DNA from: VRUE01 sp963753245 | GTDB lineage: Bacteria > Actinomycetota > Thermoleophilia > Solirubrobacterales > 70-9 | Direction: 5' to 3' | Assembly (NCBI GenBank): GCA_963753245.1 | Contig: CAVWBK010000007.1 | Span: forward strand, 248,001 to 312,000 | Length of the DNA stretch: 64,000 nucleotides | Part shown: piece by piece, positions 8,578-15,460 of the stretch | How positions within the stretch are numbered: position 1 is the first letter of the stretch | How the letters are laid out: the number at the start of each line of letters is the position of its first letter | The notes under the pieces: model-generated | What the model saw: the letters and a program-made list of their open reading frames with translations, nothing else | The model's database searches: none | What the model was told of the DNA's origin: nothing | Position numbers and translations under genes: made by a program

Positions 8578-10227
8578 TTAAAAGAAGGCGCCGCCGTGAT
8601 ACTGGCCAAAGACCTCGCGCAGCGCCCCGCAGACCTCGCCGATCGAGGCGTCGGCGGCTAACGCGGCGCGGATCGGGTGCATCAGGTTTCCCTCGCCCCG
8701 GGCGACGTCTCGGAGCGCCTTGAGCTTCTCCTGCACCACGGCGGGCTCGCGAGCCTCCTTGAAGGCCTTCAGCCGCACCAGCTGGCGCCGCTCAGACTCC
8801 GGGTCGACACGCAGGATGTCGACGTCGTCGACCTGATCGGTGACGTATTTGTTGACCCCGACAATGATGTCCTGGCCGCTCTTGTAGCGCTCCTGGTAGG
8901 ACTGCGCGGACTCCTCGATCTCGCGCTGCATGAACTCGAGCGCCTCGACCGAGCCGCCCAGCTCTTCGACCTTCTCGATCAGCTCCCAGGAGCGCAGCTC
9001 GATCTCATCGGTGAGCGACTCGACGAAGTAGGAGCCGGCGAAAGGATCGACGGTGTCGGCAACGCCGGACTCGTGGGCGAGCACCTGCTGGGTTCGCAGC
9101 GCGATCCGCGCCGAGCGCTCGGTGGGCAGCGCCAGCGCCTCATCGAAGCCGTTGGTGTGCAGGCTCTGGGTGCCGCCGGCGACGGCAGCGAAGCCCTGCA
9201 GGGCGACGCGGATGATGTTGACCTCCGGCTGCTGGGCCTGCAGGGTCACCCCACCGGTCTGGGTGTGGAAGCGGATCTTCATCGAGTTCGGGTTCTGCGC
9301 CCCGAAGCGCTCGCTGACGATTTTGGCCCACATCCTGCGCACCGCGCGGAACTTTGCGACCTCCTGAAAGACGTTGTTGTGGCCGTTGAAGAAGAAGGCG
9401 AGACGCGGGGCGAACTCATCGATCTTCAGACCCCGCTCGAGCGCCGCCTCGACGTAGGCGATCGCGTTGGAGAGGGTGAAGGCGACCTCCTGGACGGCCG
9501 AGCAGCCCTTCTCGCGGATGTGGTAACCGGAGATCGAGATCGTGTTCCACTTGGGCACCTTCTCGTGGCAGTACTCAAAGATGTCGGTGGTCAGGCGCAT
9601 CGTCGGGGCGGGCGGATAGATGTAGTTGCCGCGCGCCATGTACTCCTTGAGAACGTCGTTTTGGACCGTTCCGCGCAGCTTCTCGGAGGGCACGCCCTGT
9701 TCCTCGCCGACCAGCTCATAGAGCAGCAGCAGGATCGCCGCCGGCGCGTTGATCGTCATCGAGGTGGAGACCGAGTCGAGGGGGATCTGGTCGAAGCAGA
9801 TCCGCATGTCCTCGATCGTGTCGATCGGGACCCCGGTGCGGCCGACCTCACCGTCACAGAGCGGGTCATCGGAGTCCAGACCGAGCTGGGTCGGCAGGTC
9901 AAAGGCCATCGAGAGGCCGGTCGAACCCTGTTTGATCAGGTAGCGATAGCGCTCGTTGGTGTCCTCGGGGGTGGCGAAGCCCGCGTATTGGCGCATCGTC
10001 CAGAGCCGGTCGCGATACATCCCCTCGTGGATGCCGCGGGTGAAGGGCGGCTCGCCCGGCGCGCCGAGGCGCTCCTCTAGCCCCGGCGCGACATCGGCCT
10101 CGGTGTAGAGGCGATCGATCTCGATCCCTGAGTCGGTGAAGACGCGCTCATCGTCGGGGCCGACGAGCGGCGCGATCGTGCGTTGGGGGTCATCCTCGCC
10201 GCCGCGGCCTCTTTTCTCCTTTGCCAT
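8578..10227 (-). CDS. Methylmalonyl-CoA mutase large subunit, catalytic domain only
   Basis: This 549-aa subunit carries the TIM-barrel that binds the acyl-CoA for the B12-dependent interconversion of methylmalonyl-CoA and succinyl-CoA. Family signatures include YAGFATPEDTNERYRYL, GSTGLSMAFDLPTQLG, and STSMTINAPA. It stops where the barrel stops and lacks the C-terminal cobalamin-binding domain with DxHxxG. A separate small subunit must therefore be encoded elsewhere, as in archaeal and many actinobacterial enzymes. Related mutases (ethylmalonyl-, isobutyryl-CoA) share this form, so the exact substrate is not certain. The neighbouring carboxyltransferase supports a propionate pathway. Confidence 0.9.
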   Translation of the reverse strand: MAKEKRGRGGEDDPQRTIAPLVGPDDERVFTDSGIEIDRLYTEADVAPGLEERLGAPGEPPFTRGIHEGMYRDRLWTMRQYAGFATPEDTNERYRYLIKQGSTGLSMAFDLPTQLGLDSDDPLCDGEVGRTGVPIDTIEDMRICFDQIPLDSVSTSMTINAPAAILLLLYELVGEEQGVPSEKLRGTVQNDVLKEYMARGNYIYPPAPTMRLTTDIFEYCHEKVPKWNTISISGYHIREKGCSAVQEVAFTLSNAIAYVEAALERGLKIDEFAPRLAFFFNGHNNVFQEVAKFRAVRRMWAKIVSERFGAQNPNSMKIRFHTQTGGVTLQAQQPEVNIIRVALQGFAAVAGGTQSLHTNGFDEALALPTERSARIALRTQQVLAHESGVADTVDPFAGSYFVESLTDEIELRSWELIEKVEELGGSVEALEFMQREIEESAQSYQERYKSGQDIIVGVNKYVTDQVDDVDILRVDPESERRQLVRLKAFKEAREPAVVQEKLKALRDVARGEGNLMHPIRAALAADASIGEVCGALREVFGQYHGGAFF

Positions 10228-10254
10228 CGGCTGCAGGATATTGGGGACGCCGCT

Positions 10255-11175
10255 CTAGGCGGGGGGCAGCTCGCGCCGCCACCAATCGAGCAGCTCGCCG
10301 AGCGATTGCTCGAGCGGAATTTGCGGCGCCCAGCCGCTCGCCTCGTGCAGGCGCGAGGGGTCGCCGCAGCTCGAGGAGGGGGCGGCGGGGACGGGCCGAT
10401 CTGCGGCAGGCTCAACCTCAACCGCCAGCGCTGTCATCGCGGCGAGCAGCTCGATCAGGGTGTCCAGTGCGACCGCTCGGCCCGAGCCGACGTTGAAGGT
10501 GCCGCTCAGCTCGCGTTTTGAGATCTCAAGCAGGGCGGCGCCGGTGTCACGCAGATCGGTGAAGTCGCGAGCGGAGCCGGGGCTGCGCAGCAGGATCCTG
10601 GCCCGCTGCGCGCCGGTGGCCTCGGCCGCGGCGATCTCGCGCGCGAACTCCGAGCCCACCTGGGAGGGCGGCTGGCCCGGCCCGAGCTGGTTGAAGAGTC
10701 GCGCGATCGCGATCCGCAAGCCGCGGCCACGCGAATACTGCCCGGCGATCGCCTCCATCGCCAGCTTGCTCGCCCCATAAGGAGTGAGCGGTAAGAGCGG
10801 CGAGTCCTCGGTGAAGCATTCGCCTCCCGCGGCGGGCTGGCCGTAGACCTGGGCCGAGGAGACGCAGAGGACGTGCGCCTCGGGTGCCTGTTGGGCGACC
10901 GCCTCGAGCAGGTGCAGGACGCCGGTCGCATTGACGGCGAAGCTGGCGGCGGGGTCCTCCCAGCTCGCCCCCACCGAGGCCGAGCCGGCCAGGTTGACGA
11001 CCAGCTCAGGGCGCACCGAGGCCAGGCACTCGACGAGTGAGTCGGGATCGAGCAGCTCGCAGGCGGGGCCCTCGCCGGCGGGCTTTCGGGCTGGTGCGAT
11101 TACGCGCAGGCCGGCGGCCGCGGCGGCCCGTTGCAGCTCGCCGCCGAGGAAACCGCCGGCGCCGATCAGGAGCAT
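10255..11175 (-). CDS. NAD-dependent sugar-nucleotide epimerase/dehydratase/reductase
   Basis: This 306-aa extended SDR enzyme has the N-terminal Rossmann motif GAGGFLGG and active-site YGASKLAME with the upstream SSAQVYG. It resembles enzymes that act on GDP- or UDP-deoxysugars (GDP-6-deoxymannose reductase-like), but the substrate is not determinable. I prefer the ATG at 11173-11175, because GAGGAA lies at good spacing and the Rossmann strand then begins directly; a TTG 18 bases upstream is the alternative. It lies 27 bases upstream of the mutase gene and may be cotranscribed, although the functional link is unclear. Confidence 0.85.
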   Translation of the reverse strand: MLLIGAGGFLGGELQRAAAAAGLRVIAPARKPAGEGPACELLDPDSLVECLASVRPELVVNLAGSASVGASWEDPAASFAVNATGVLHLLEAVAQQAPEAHVLCVSSAQVYGQPAAGGECFTEDSPLLPLTPYGASKLAMEAIAGQYSRGRGLRIAIARLFNQLGPGQPPSQVGSEFAREIAAAEATGAQRARILLRSPGSARDFTDLRDTGAALLEISKRELSGTFNVGSGRAVALDTLIELLAAMTALAVEVEPAADRPVPAAPSSSCGDPSRLHEASGWAPQIPLEQSLGELLDWWRRELPPA

Positions 11176-11312
11176 GGTCCGTTCCTCGCTCAAAGCCGCC
11201 TGAGGTTATCCGCGACCTCCAATCGTGCCTGCAAATGCGGCGCTGAACCGGAACAAAGCGCGGAAAAGTGGGTTGTTAGGGTAGACGTGTCGGGGATAAC
11301 CCTGGCAGCAAT

Positions 11313-11336
11313 CGACTTGCCGTAAGTCGCCTACGG
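11313..11336 (+). promoter_or_regulatory. Two mutually exclusive hairpins in the HtaA-like gene leader
   Basis: CGACTT (11313-11318) pairs with AAGTCG (11324-11329) around a 5-base loop. An overlapping alternative pairs CCGTA (11320-11324) with TACGG (11332-11336). The two cannot form together. They lie 35-58 bases before the start codon of the secreted HtaA-like gene. I do not recognise a known RNA class; a regulatory role is inference. Confidence 0.3.
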
Positions 11337-11370
11337 GGCAGCAGGGGGCGGCAGCAACGGAAGGACGGAA

Positions 11371-12657
11371 ATGAATCAAGCAACCCAGCCAGTCAAGGGC
11401 AGGGGGACGGTGCTGACTGCGGTAGCTATCGCCGCCGCGGTGATCGCAGCGCTACTCCTCGCCCCCCTGGCATCAGCAGCGAGCAATCCGGTGGCAAAAG
11501 GCAGCACGACCACGGTCACCCTGAACTCGGGCTTTCTCAACAAGCTGAAGAAGAGCAAGGTGAAGCTGACCGGCGTCAGCCCGGCCACGGTCAAGGGCAA
11601 GACGGTCACCCTCCCGATCGAATCGGGAACCCTCGACACCGCCGGACAAGGCGAACTGATCCACGAAGGCGGGCTCAAGTTCAAGGCCGGCAAGAAGAGC
11701 GTGGCGATCAGCGCCCTGGTCCTCAATACGACCAACAGCTCGCTGGCGGGCAAGCTCGGCGGCAAGAACCTCAAGCTCGCCTCCGTCAGCGGAGTAAGCG
11801 CGACCCGGAACGGGTTCGGGACGACTGTCGCAGTCGCCTCAATGAAGCTGACCGGCAAGGCCGCGAGCGAACTGAACAAGAAGCTCGGCTTCACCGGAAA
11901 GAAGAAGAAGAAGAAGAACAGCAAGCGCGCCTCCACGAGCAAGGCCAAGAAGGCCCCGGCGGCGCCGTTTAAGGGCAATCAGCTCCTCGGCGGGGCAAGC
12001 AGTGAAACCCAGCCCAAGACGCTCGGCGTGCAGGCAACCGGAAATGCGACGCTCGCCCTGAGCCCAGCTTCGCTGAAAAAGCTGGCCCACGTCGGCACCC
12101 CGCCCTTCGAAGAAGGCAAAAGCCCGGTTGCGGTGGAACTGTCACCGATCGCGCCGACCCAGGTGGTCTCGCTCTCGCCGGTGACGGCGGCCTTCCCGAT
12201 CGGCGAAGGCGGGACGATGGCGCCCAACGCCAGCGCCGGTGTGCTGCACACGGTCGGCGGCCTGAATCTGGTCCAGAACCTGGAAGCGGTCACCAAAGAA
12301 CCGGGCAACGTCACGACCCTGACGATGGGCAACATCTGGGTCGACCTCGCCAGCAAGACGGCGACGGTCGAAGTCTCGATCGCAAACCCGGTGAATAAAG
12401 AAGCCAATCTGGGTCCCTTCGGCCGCGCTTCGATCGCCGATGTGAGCCTGACCGGTGCGACGATCAAATCCGACACCACCGCTCACACGGTGACGGTCGA
12501 AAACGCGACCGCCACGCTGCAGGCAACGACGGCCGAAATCCTGAACAAAGTGTTCATCGAAGGCCTCGAAAAAGCCAGCCCGATGTTCGCCGGACAGGAA
12601 AAATTCGCCGCCGGTGACCCGCTGGGGACGTTCTCGTTCACGGCGACAACCGAATAG
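11371..12657 (+). CDS. Secreted HtaA-domain-like protein with Lys-rich linker
   Basis: This 428-aa exported protein starts at an ATG preceded by GGAAGGACGGAA. The signal peptide covers about residues 1-36. Two similar halves follow, roughly 45-172 and 205-428. Each has a GTLDTAGQGEL or AGVLHTVGGLN type strand, as in HtaA domains of actinobacterial haem-uptake proteins. They are joined by a strongly basic linker containing a run of six lysines. Unlike classical HtaA it has no C-terminal membrane anchor or sorting signal, so it is probably released or held by charge. Haem binding is possible from the family but not shown here. A strong terminator follows. Confidence 0.65.
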   Translation: MNQATQPVKGRGTVLTAVAIAAAVIAALLLAPLASAASNPVAKGSTTTVTLNSGFLNKLKKSKVKLTGVSPATVKGKTVTLPIESGTLDTAGQGELIHEGGLKFKAGKKSVAISALVLNTTNSSLAGKLGGKNLKLASVSGVSATRNGFGTTVAVASMKLTGKAASELNKKLGFTGKKKKKKNSKRASTSKAKKAPAAPFKGNQLLGGASSETQPKTLGVQATGNATLALSPASLKKLAHVGTPPFEEGKSPVAVELSPIAPTQVVSLSPVTAAFPIGEGGTMAPNASAGVLHTVGGLNLVQNLEAVTKEPGNVTTLTMGNIWVDLASKTATVEVSIANPVNKEANLGPFGRASIADVSLTGATIKSDTTAHTVTVENATATLQATTAEILNKVFIEGLEKASPMFAGQEKFAAGDPLGTFSFTATTE

Positions 12658-12678
12658 GCGAGAGCCTCACGTTTTGAC

Positions 12679-12712
12679 AGAAAAGGGGCGGCCTGCGGGC
12701 CGCCCCTTTTCT
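12679..12712 (+). terminator. Strong hairpin terminator, probably bidirectional
   Basis: AGAAAAGGGGCGGCC and its exact complement form a 15-bp stem around a TGCG loop. T-runs are available on either strand, because the stem begins with AAAA and ends with TTTT. It lies between two convergent genes, ending 58 bases before the stop of the minus-strand sugar-nucleotide gene. Confidence 0.9.
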
Positions 12713-12770
12713 ATGCCACGGAGAGGTCGGCGCGAGATCCCGTTTACACCCGATGGCGAGGGGGGCGGTC

Positions 12771-13718
12771 TCAGTCGGAGCTGCCGACGAGCCGCTCGAG
12801 GCCCGACTTCTCGATCGTGCGCGAGAGCCCGTCGCGCAGCGCGACCTCGGGCTGCCAGCCGAGCAAGTCGCGGGCGCGGCCGATGTCGGGGCGGCGCTGC
12901 TGGGGATCATCGACGGGCAGCGCCTCATAGACGATCTCCGAGCGAGAGTCGGTCACCTCGATCACGGTCTTTGCCAGTTCGAGCAGGGTGAACTCGTCGG
13001 GGTTACCGATGTTGACCGGCGAGTGAGCCTCCGAGCCGGCGAGCGCGACGATGCCACGGATCAGGTCATCGACGTAACAGAAGCTACGGGTCTGATCGCC
13101 GCTGCCAAAGACGGTCAGCGGTCGGTCCTGGAGAGCCTGGCGCAGGAAGGTGGGGATCGCCCGGCCATCGTGGGCCCTCATTCGCGGGCCGTAGGTGTTG
13201 AAGATCCGCACGATCGAGGTATCGACGCCCTGCTGGCGGCGATAGGCCATCGTCAGGGCCTCCGCGTAGCGCTTTGCCTCGTCATAGACCCCGCGCGGGC
13301 CGATCGGGTTGACATGCCCCCAGTAGTCCTCCTTTTGGGGATGGACCTCGGGGTCTCCGTAGACCTCGCTGGTCGAGGCGAGCAGAAAGCGCGCGCGCTT
13401 GTGCTTGGCCAGACCGAGCATGTGGTGGGTGCCATAGGAGCCGACTTTGAGCGTGTGCAGCGGCAGCCTCAGATAATCGATCGGGCTGGCCGGCGAGGCC
13501 AGGTGGTAGACGAAATCGACCGGCTCGGGGATATCGACGTGGTCGATGATGTCGGTGTGGCGAAACTCGAAGGAGGAGTCGCGGATCTGATCGATGTTCT
13601 GCAGCGAGCCGGTCTCGAGGTTGTCGACGCAGATCACGCGCTGCTCCTGCGCCAAGAGGTGCTCACAGAGATGCGAACCAAGGAAGCCGGCTCCGCCGGT
13701 GACGACACAGGTGCTCAA
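12771..13718 (-). CDS. UDP-glucuronate decarboxylase-like NAD-dependent enzyme
   Basis: This 315-aa extended SDR matches the size and motifs of UDP-glucuronic acid decarboxylases, which make UDP-xylose. It has N-terminal TGGAGFLGSH, ASPASPIDY after the cofactor strand, catalytic YDEAKRYAE, then NTYGPRM and GSGDQTRSFCYVDD. I place the start at a TTG (13716-13718), because the Rossmann strand begins at the third codon and nothing upstream looks coding; the open frame itself runs further. No clear ribosome binding site is seen. It probably supplies a pentose for surface glycans. Distinguishing it from dTDP-glucose dehydratases needs a search. Confidence 0.85.
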   Translation of the reverse strand: MSTCVVTGGAGFLGSHLCEHLLAQEQRVICVDNLETGSLQNIDQIRDSSFEFRHTDIIDHVDIPEPVDFVYHLASPASPIDYLRLPLHTLKVGSYGTHHMLGLAKHKRARFLLASTSEVYGDPEVHPQKEDYWGHVNPIGPRGVYDEAKRYAEALTMAYRRQQGVDTSIVRIFNTYGPRMRAHDGRAIPTFLRQALQDRPLTVFGSGDQTRSFCYVDDLIRGIVALAGSEAHSPVNIGNPDEFTLLELAKTVIEVTDSRSEIVYEALPVDDPQQRRPDIGRARDLLGWQPEVALRDGLSRTIEKSGLERLVGSSD

Positions 13719-13934
13719 GGGCGGGATGCTACAGGCGAGATGCCATTTCGCAGTGCTTCGCGCAGGGGCTGCAATCCGTCTGGGCGTGACTCCCTCTGGT
13801 CCGATGGCCGGTGGGCATCGCTTTGCCGGGCGCCCCGTAGCGCCGTGCTGGCGAGCAGCCAAAGTTGCGATCATCGCGACCCCAGCGAGGCGCCCGAATG
13901 TGCGCGGCAAGCGACCAACGGGGGCCCAAATACA

Positions 13935-13981
13935 AAACCGCGCCCGATGCGTCGCGAGCCGTGACGCATCGAACGCGGTTT
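13935..13981 (-). terminator. Terminator after the basic coiled-coil protein gene
   Basis: A long stem pairs AAACCGCG with CGCGGTTT and CGATGCGTC with GACGCATCG, with one 2-base mismatch and a 9-base loop. In the minus direction it is followed by TTTTGTATTT. It lies 15 bases past the stop of the minus-strand gene at 13,996. Confidence 0.88.
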
Positions 13982-13995
13982 GTGCGACGGCTTCG

Positions 13996-14505
13996 CTAGC
14001 GCAGCGTCGGCAGCTGCTCGCTGAGCTGCTCGACCAGCTCCTGGGCGCGATTGGCCTGCTCATCGACCGCCTTGCGGACCCGCTGCTCAACCTCGTTGCG
14101 ATTGCGCTTCAGGGTCGTCTCGACGGTGCGCTGGCGCTTGCGGGCCTCACGCTCGACCCGGTTGCGGGTCTTTTTCGCCTCGCTCGTCGCTTTGCGACGG
14201 GCGCTGGCGCCCCGACGCTCGGTGCGCTTCAGCGTCCGGCGCAGCTCGCTGCGGTAGGCCTTGATCTTGCGCTCGGCGCTGTCGCGGCCGGTGAACGGCT
14301 CGACCAGCTCACTGACCCGGTCGGTGACGCTGAGCACGGCGCCGACCGGAAGGTCAACCGCCGCCTGGGCGACGACCTGAGCCTGGTTCTTCTCCGCCGT
14401 TGCCGCCTGTTTGGCGCCGGATTTGACCTGCTTGGCGCCGGTTTTTGCTTTCGTGGCCCCAGCCTTGGCCGTACTTCCGTTTTTGCTCCTATTCTGCGTT
14501 GCCAT
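13996..14505 (-). CDS. Basic coiled-coil protein with histone-like N-terminus
   Basis: This 169-aa cytoplasmic protein starts at the ATG at 14503-14505, which has GAAGGG nine bases upstream; an ATG nine bases earlier sits directly on that site and is less likely. Residues 1-40 are Lys/Ala-rich with repeated AKxGAKQ units like histone H1 tails. A short hydrophobic segment DLPVGAVLSVTDRVSELV follows, then about 95 highly charged residues with an Arg/Glu heptad character. It resembles phasin- or HBHA-like alanine/lysine proteins. DNA binding is plausible but unproven. Two LexA-like boxes upstream suggest damage-linked expression. Confidence 0.7.
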   Translation of the reverse strand: MATQNRSKNGSTAKAGATKAKTGAKQVKSGAKQAATAEKNQAQVVAQAAVDLPVGAVLSVTDRVSELVEPFTGRDSAERKIKAYRSELRRTLKRTERRGASARRKATSEAKKTRNRVEREARKRQRTVETTLKRNRNEVEQRVRKAVDEQANRAQELVEQLSEQLPTLR

Positions 14506-14558
14506 GAAGATCATCCCTTCGGTCTCTGTTTTCCTGCCTAGAGCGTTCGCGAGTGTAG

Positions 14559-14590
14559 CGAACATACGTTCTTAAGCGAACACACGTTCT
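14559..14590 (-). promoter_or_regulatory. Tandem LexA (SOS)-like boxes
   Basis: CGAACATACGTTCT (14559-14572) and CGAACACACGTTCT (14577-14590) are two near-identical palindromic sites 18 bases apart. Both fit the Gram-positive LexA form CGAAC-N4-GTTC. They lie 54-85 bases upstream of the basic coiled-coil gene and after the stop of the preceding gene, where a promoter is expected. An additional inverted repeat, GTTCGC (14545-14550) with GCGAAC (14558-14563), overlaps the first box. Confidence 0.6.
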
Positions 14591-14611
14591 TAAACCCAAG
14601 TTGGCGTTCGG

Positions 14612-15427
14612 TTACTGGACCGAGCGCAGAATCTCGAGACCGCGAGCGCCGGGGGCGGCGGCGATCGGGTAGCGGGCACCGAGGTCAAGGGCGGCGTCCT
14701 CGAGTAAGAGATCGCCAAAGGCGACCCGGCCCCCCGCCTCGCGAACGATCAACTGGGCGGCGGCGGCGTCGACTGAGCGGCAGCGGCGCAGGCTGAACAT
14801 CCCGTCAAAACGGCCGGCCGCGACGTAGGCGGCGGTGATCGCGATCGAGCCGACCACGCGCAGCCGGTAGACCTTGCCCGCGAGCGCCTCGAGCGCCGGT
14901 AGCGCCCACTGCGGCTCTGCCGACTCGACTCCGAGGAGCTCAAAGCGCTCCCCCTCCGGGGCGACCGTGATCGGCTCGAGATCGAGATTCGCACCGCCGC
15001 CGCGACGGGCGGCGAACTCCTCGCCGGCGCCGAAATCGTAGACATAGCCAAACTCGATGTCGGCCATCGATGGCCCGGAGGCAACGGCGAGGCTGAGACT
15101 GTGTGAGGGAAGCGTGCGGCGCGCGTTCAGCGAACCGTCGATCGGGTCGATCACGACCCGGGCCGCCCGGTCGCCGGAGCCGAAGCTGACCTCGCCGCGC
15201 TCCTCTGAGATCGCCAGGAATGAGGCGCCCTGGGCTGCCAAAGCCTCGAGCTCGAGGAAGACCGCATCCTCACAGCGGCGGTCGATCACCAGAGTGCGAT
15301 CGCCGCCCTCGCCGATGCCCTCATAAACGGTGCGTGCCTCGATCCCACGCACCGCATCGAAGACCTGGCGCTGGCGGGCCACCACGCGGCGACAAATTCC
15401 CAGCCAGTCTGCGGAAAAAACGTCCAT
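14612..15427 (-). CDS. Inositol monophosphatase family protein
   Basis: This 271-aa enzyme of the Mg-dependent inositol-phosphatase/FBPase fold starts at ATG 15425-15427; the open frame upstream of this is not coding. The metal-binding signature appears as VVIDPIDGSLNA, and the C-terminal signature as SVDAAAAQLIVREAGG. The upstream acidic metal site reads ISEERG instead of the common GEE. Possible substrates include inositol phosphate, fructose bisphosphate, or adenosine bisphosphate. It diverges from the helicase-nuclease gene across a 33-bp gap that must hold both promoters. Confidence 0.85.
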   Translation of the reverse strand: MDVFSADWLGICRRVVARQRQVFDAVRGIEARTVYEGIGEGGDRTLVIDRRCEDAVFLELEALAAQGASFLAISEERGEVSFGSGDRAARVVIDPIDGSLNARRTLPSHSLSLAVASGPSMADIEFGYVYDFGAGEEFAARRGGGANLDLEPITVAPEGERFELLGVESAEPQWALPALEALAGKVYRLRVVGSIAITAAYVAAGRFDGMFSLRRCRSVDAAAAQLIVREAGGRVAFGDLLLEDAALDLGARYPIAAAPGARGLEILRSVQ

Positions 15428-15460
15428 CGACCGGATGCTACGGCGCGCTAGCGTTGGACG

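Noticed and set aside
13719..14090. An N-terminal extension of the UDP-glucuronate decarboxylase-like protein
   Set aside because: It runs antisense through a strong terminator and into the next gene. The Rossmann motif begins right after the TTG at 13718.
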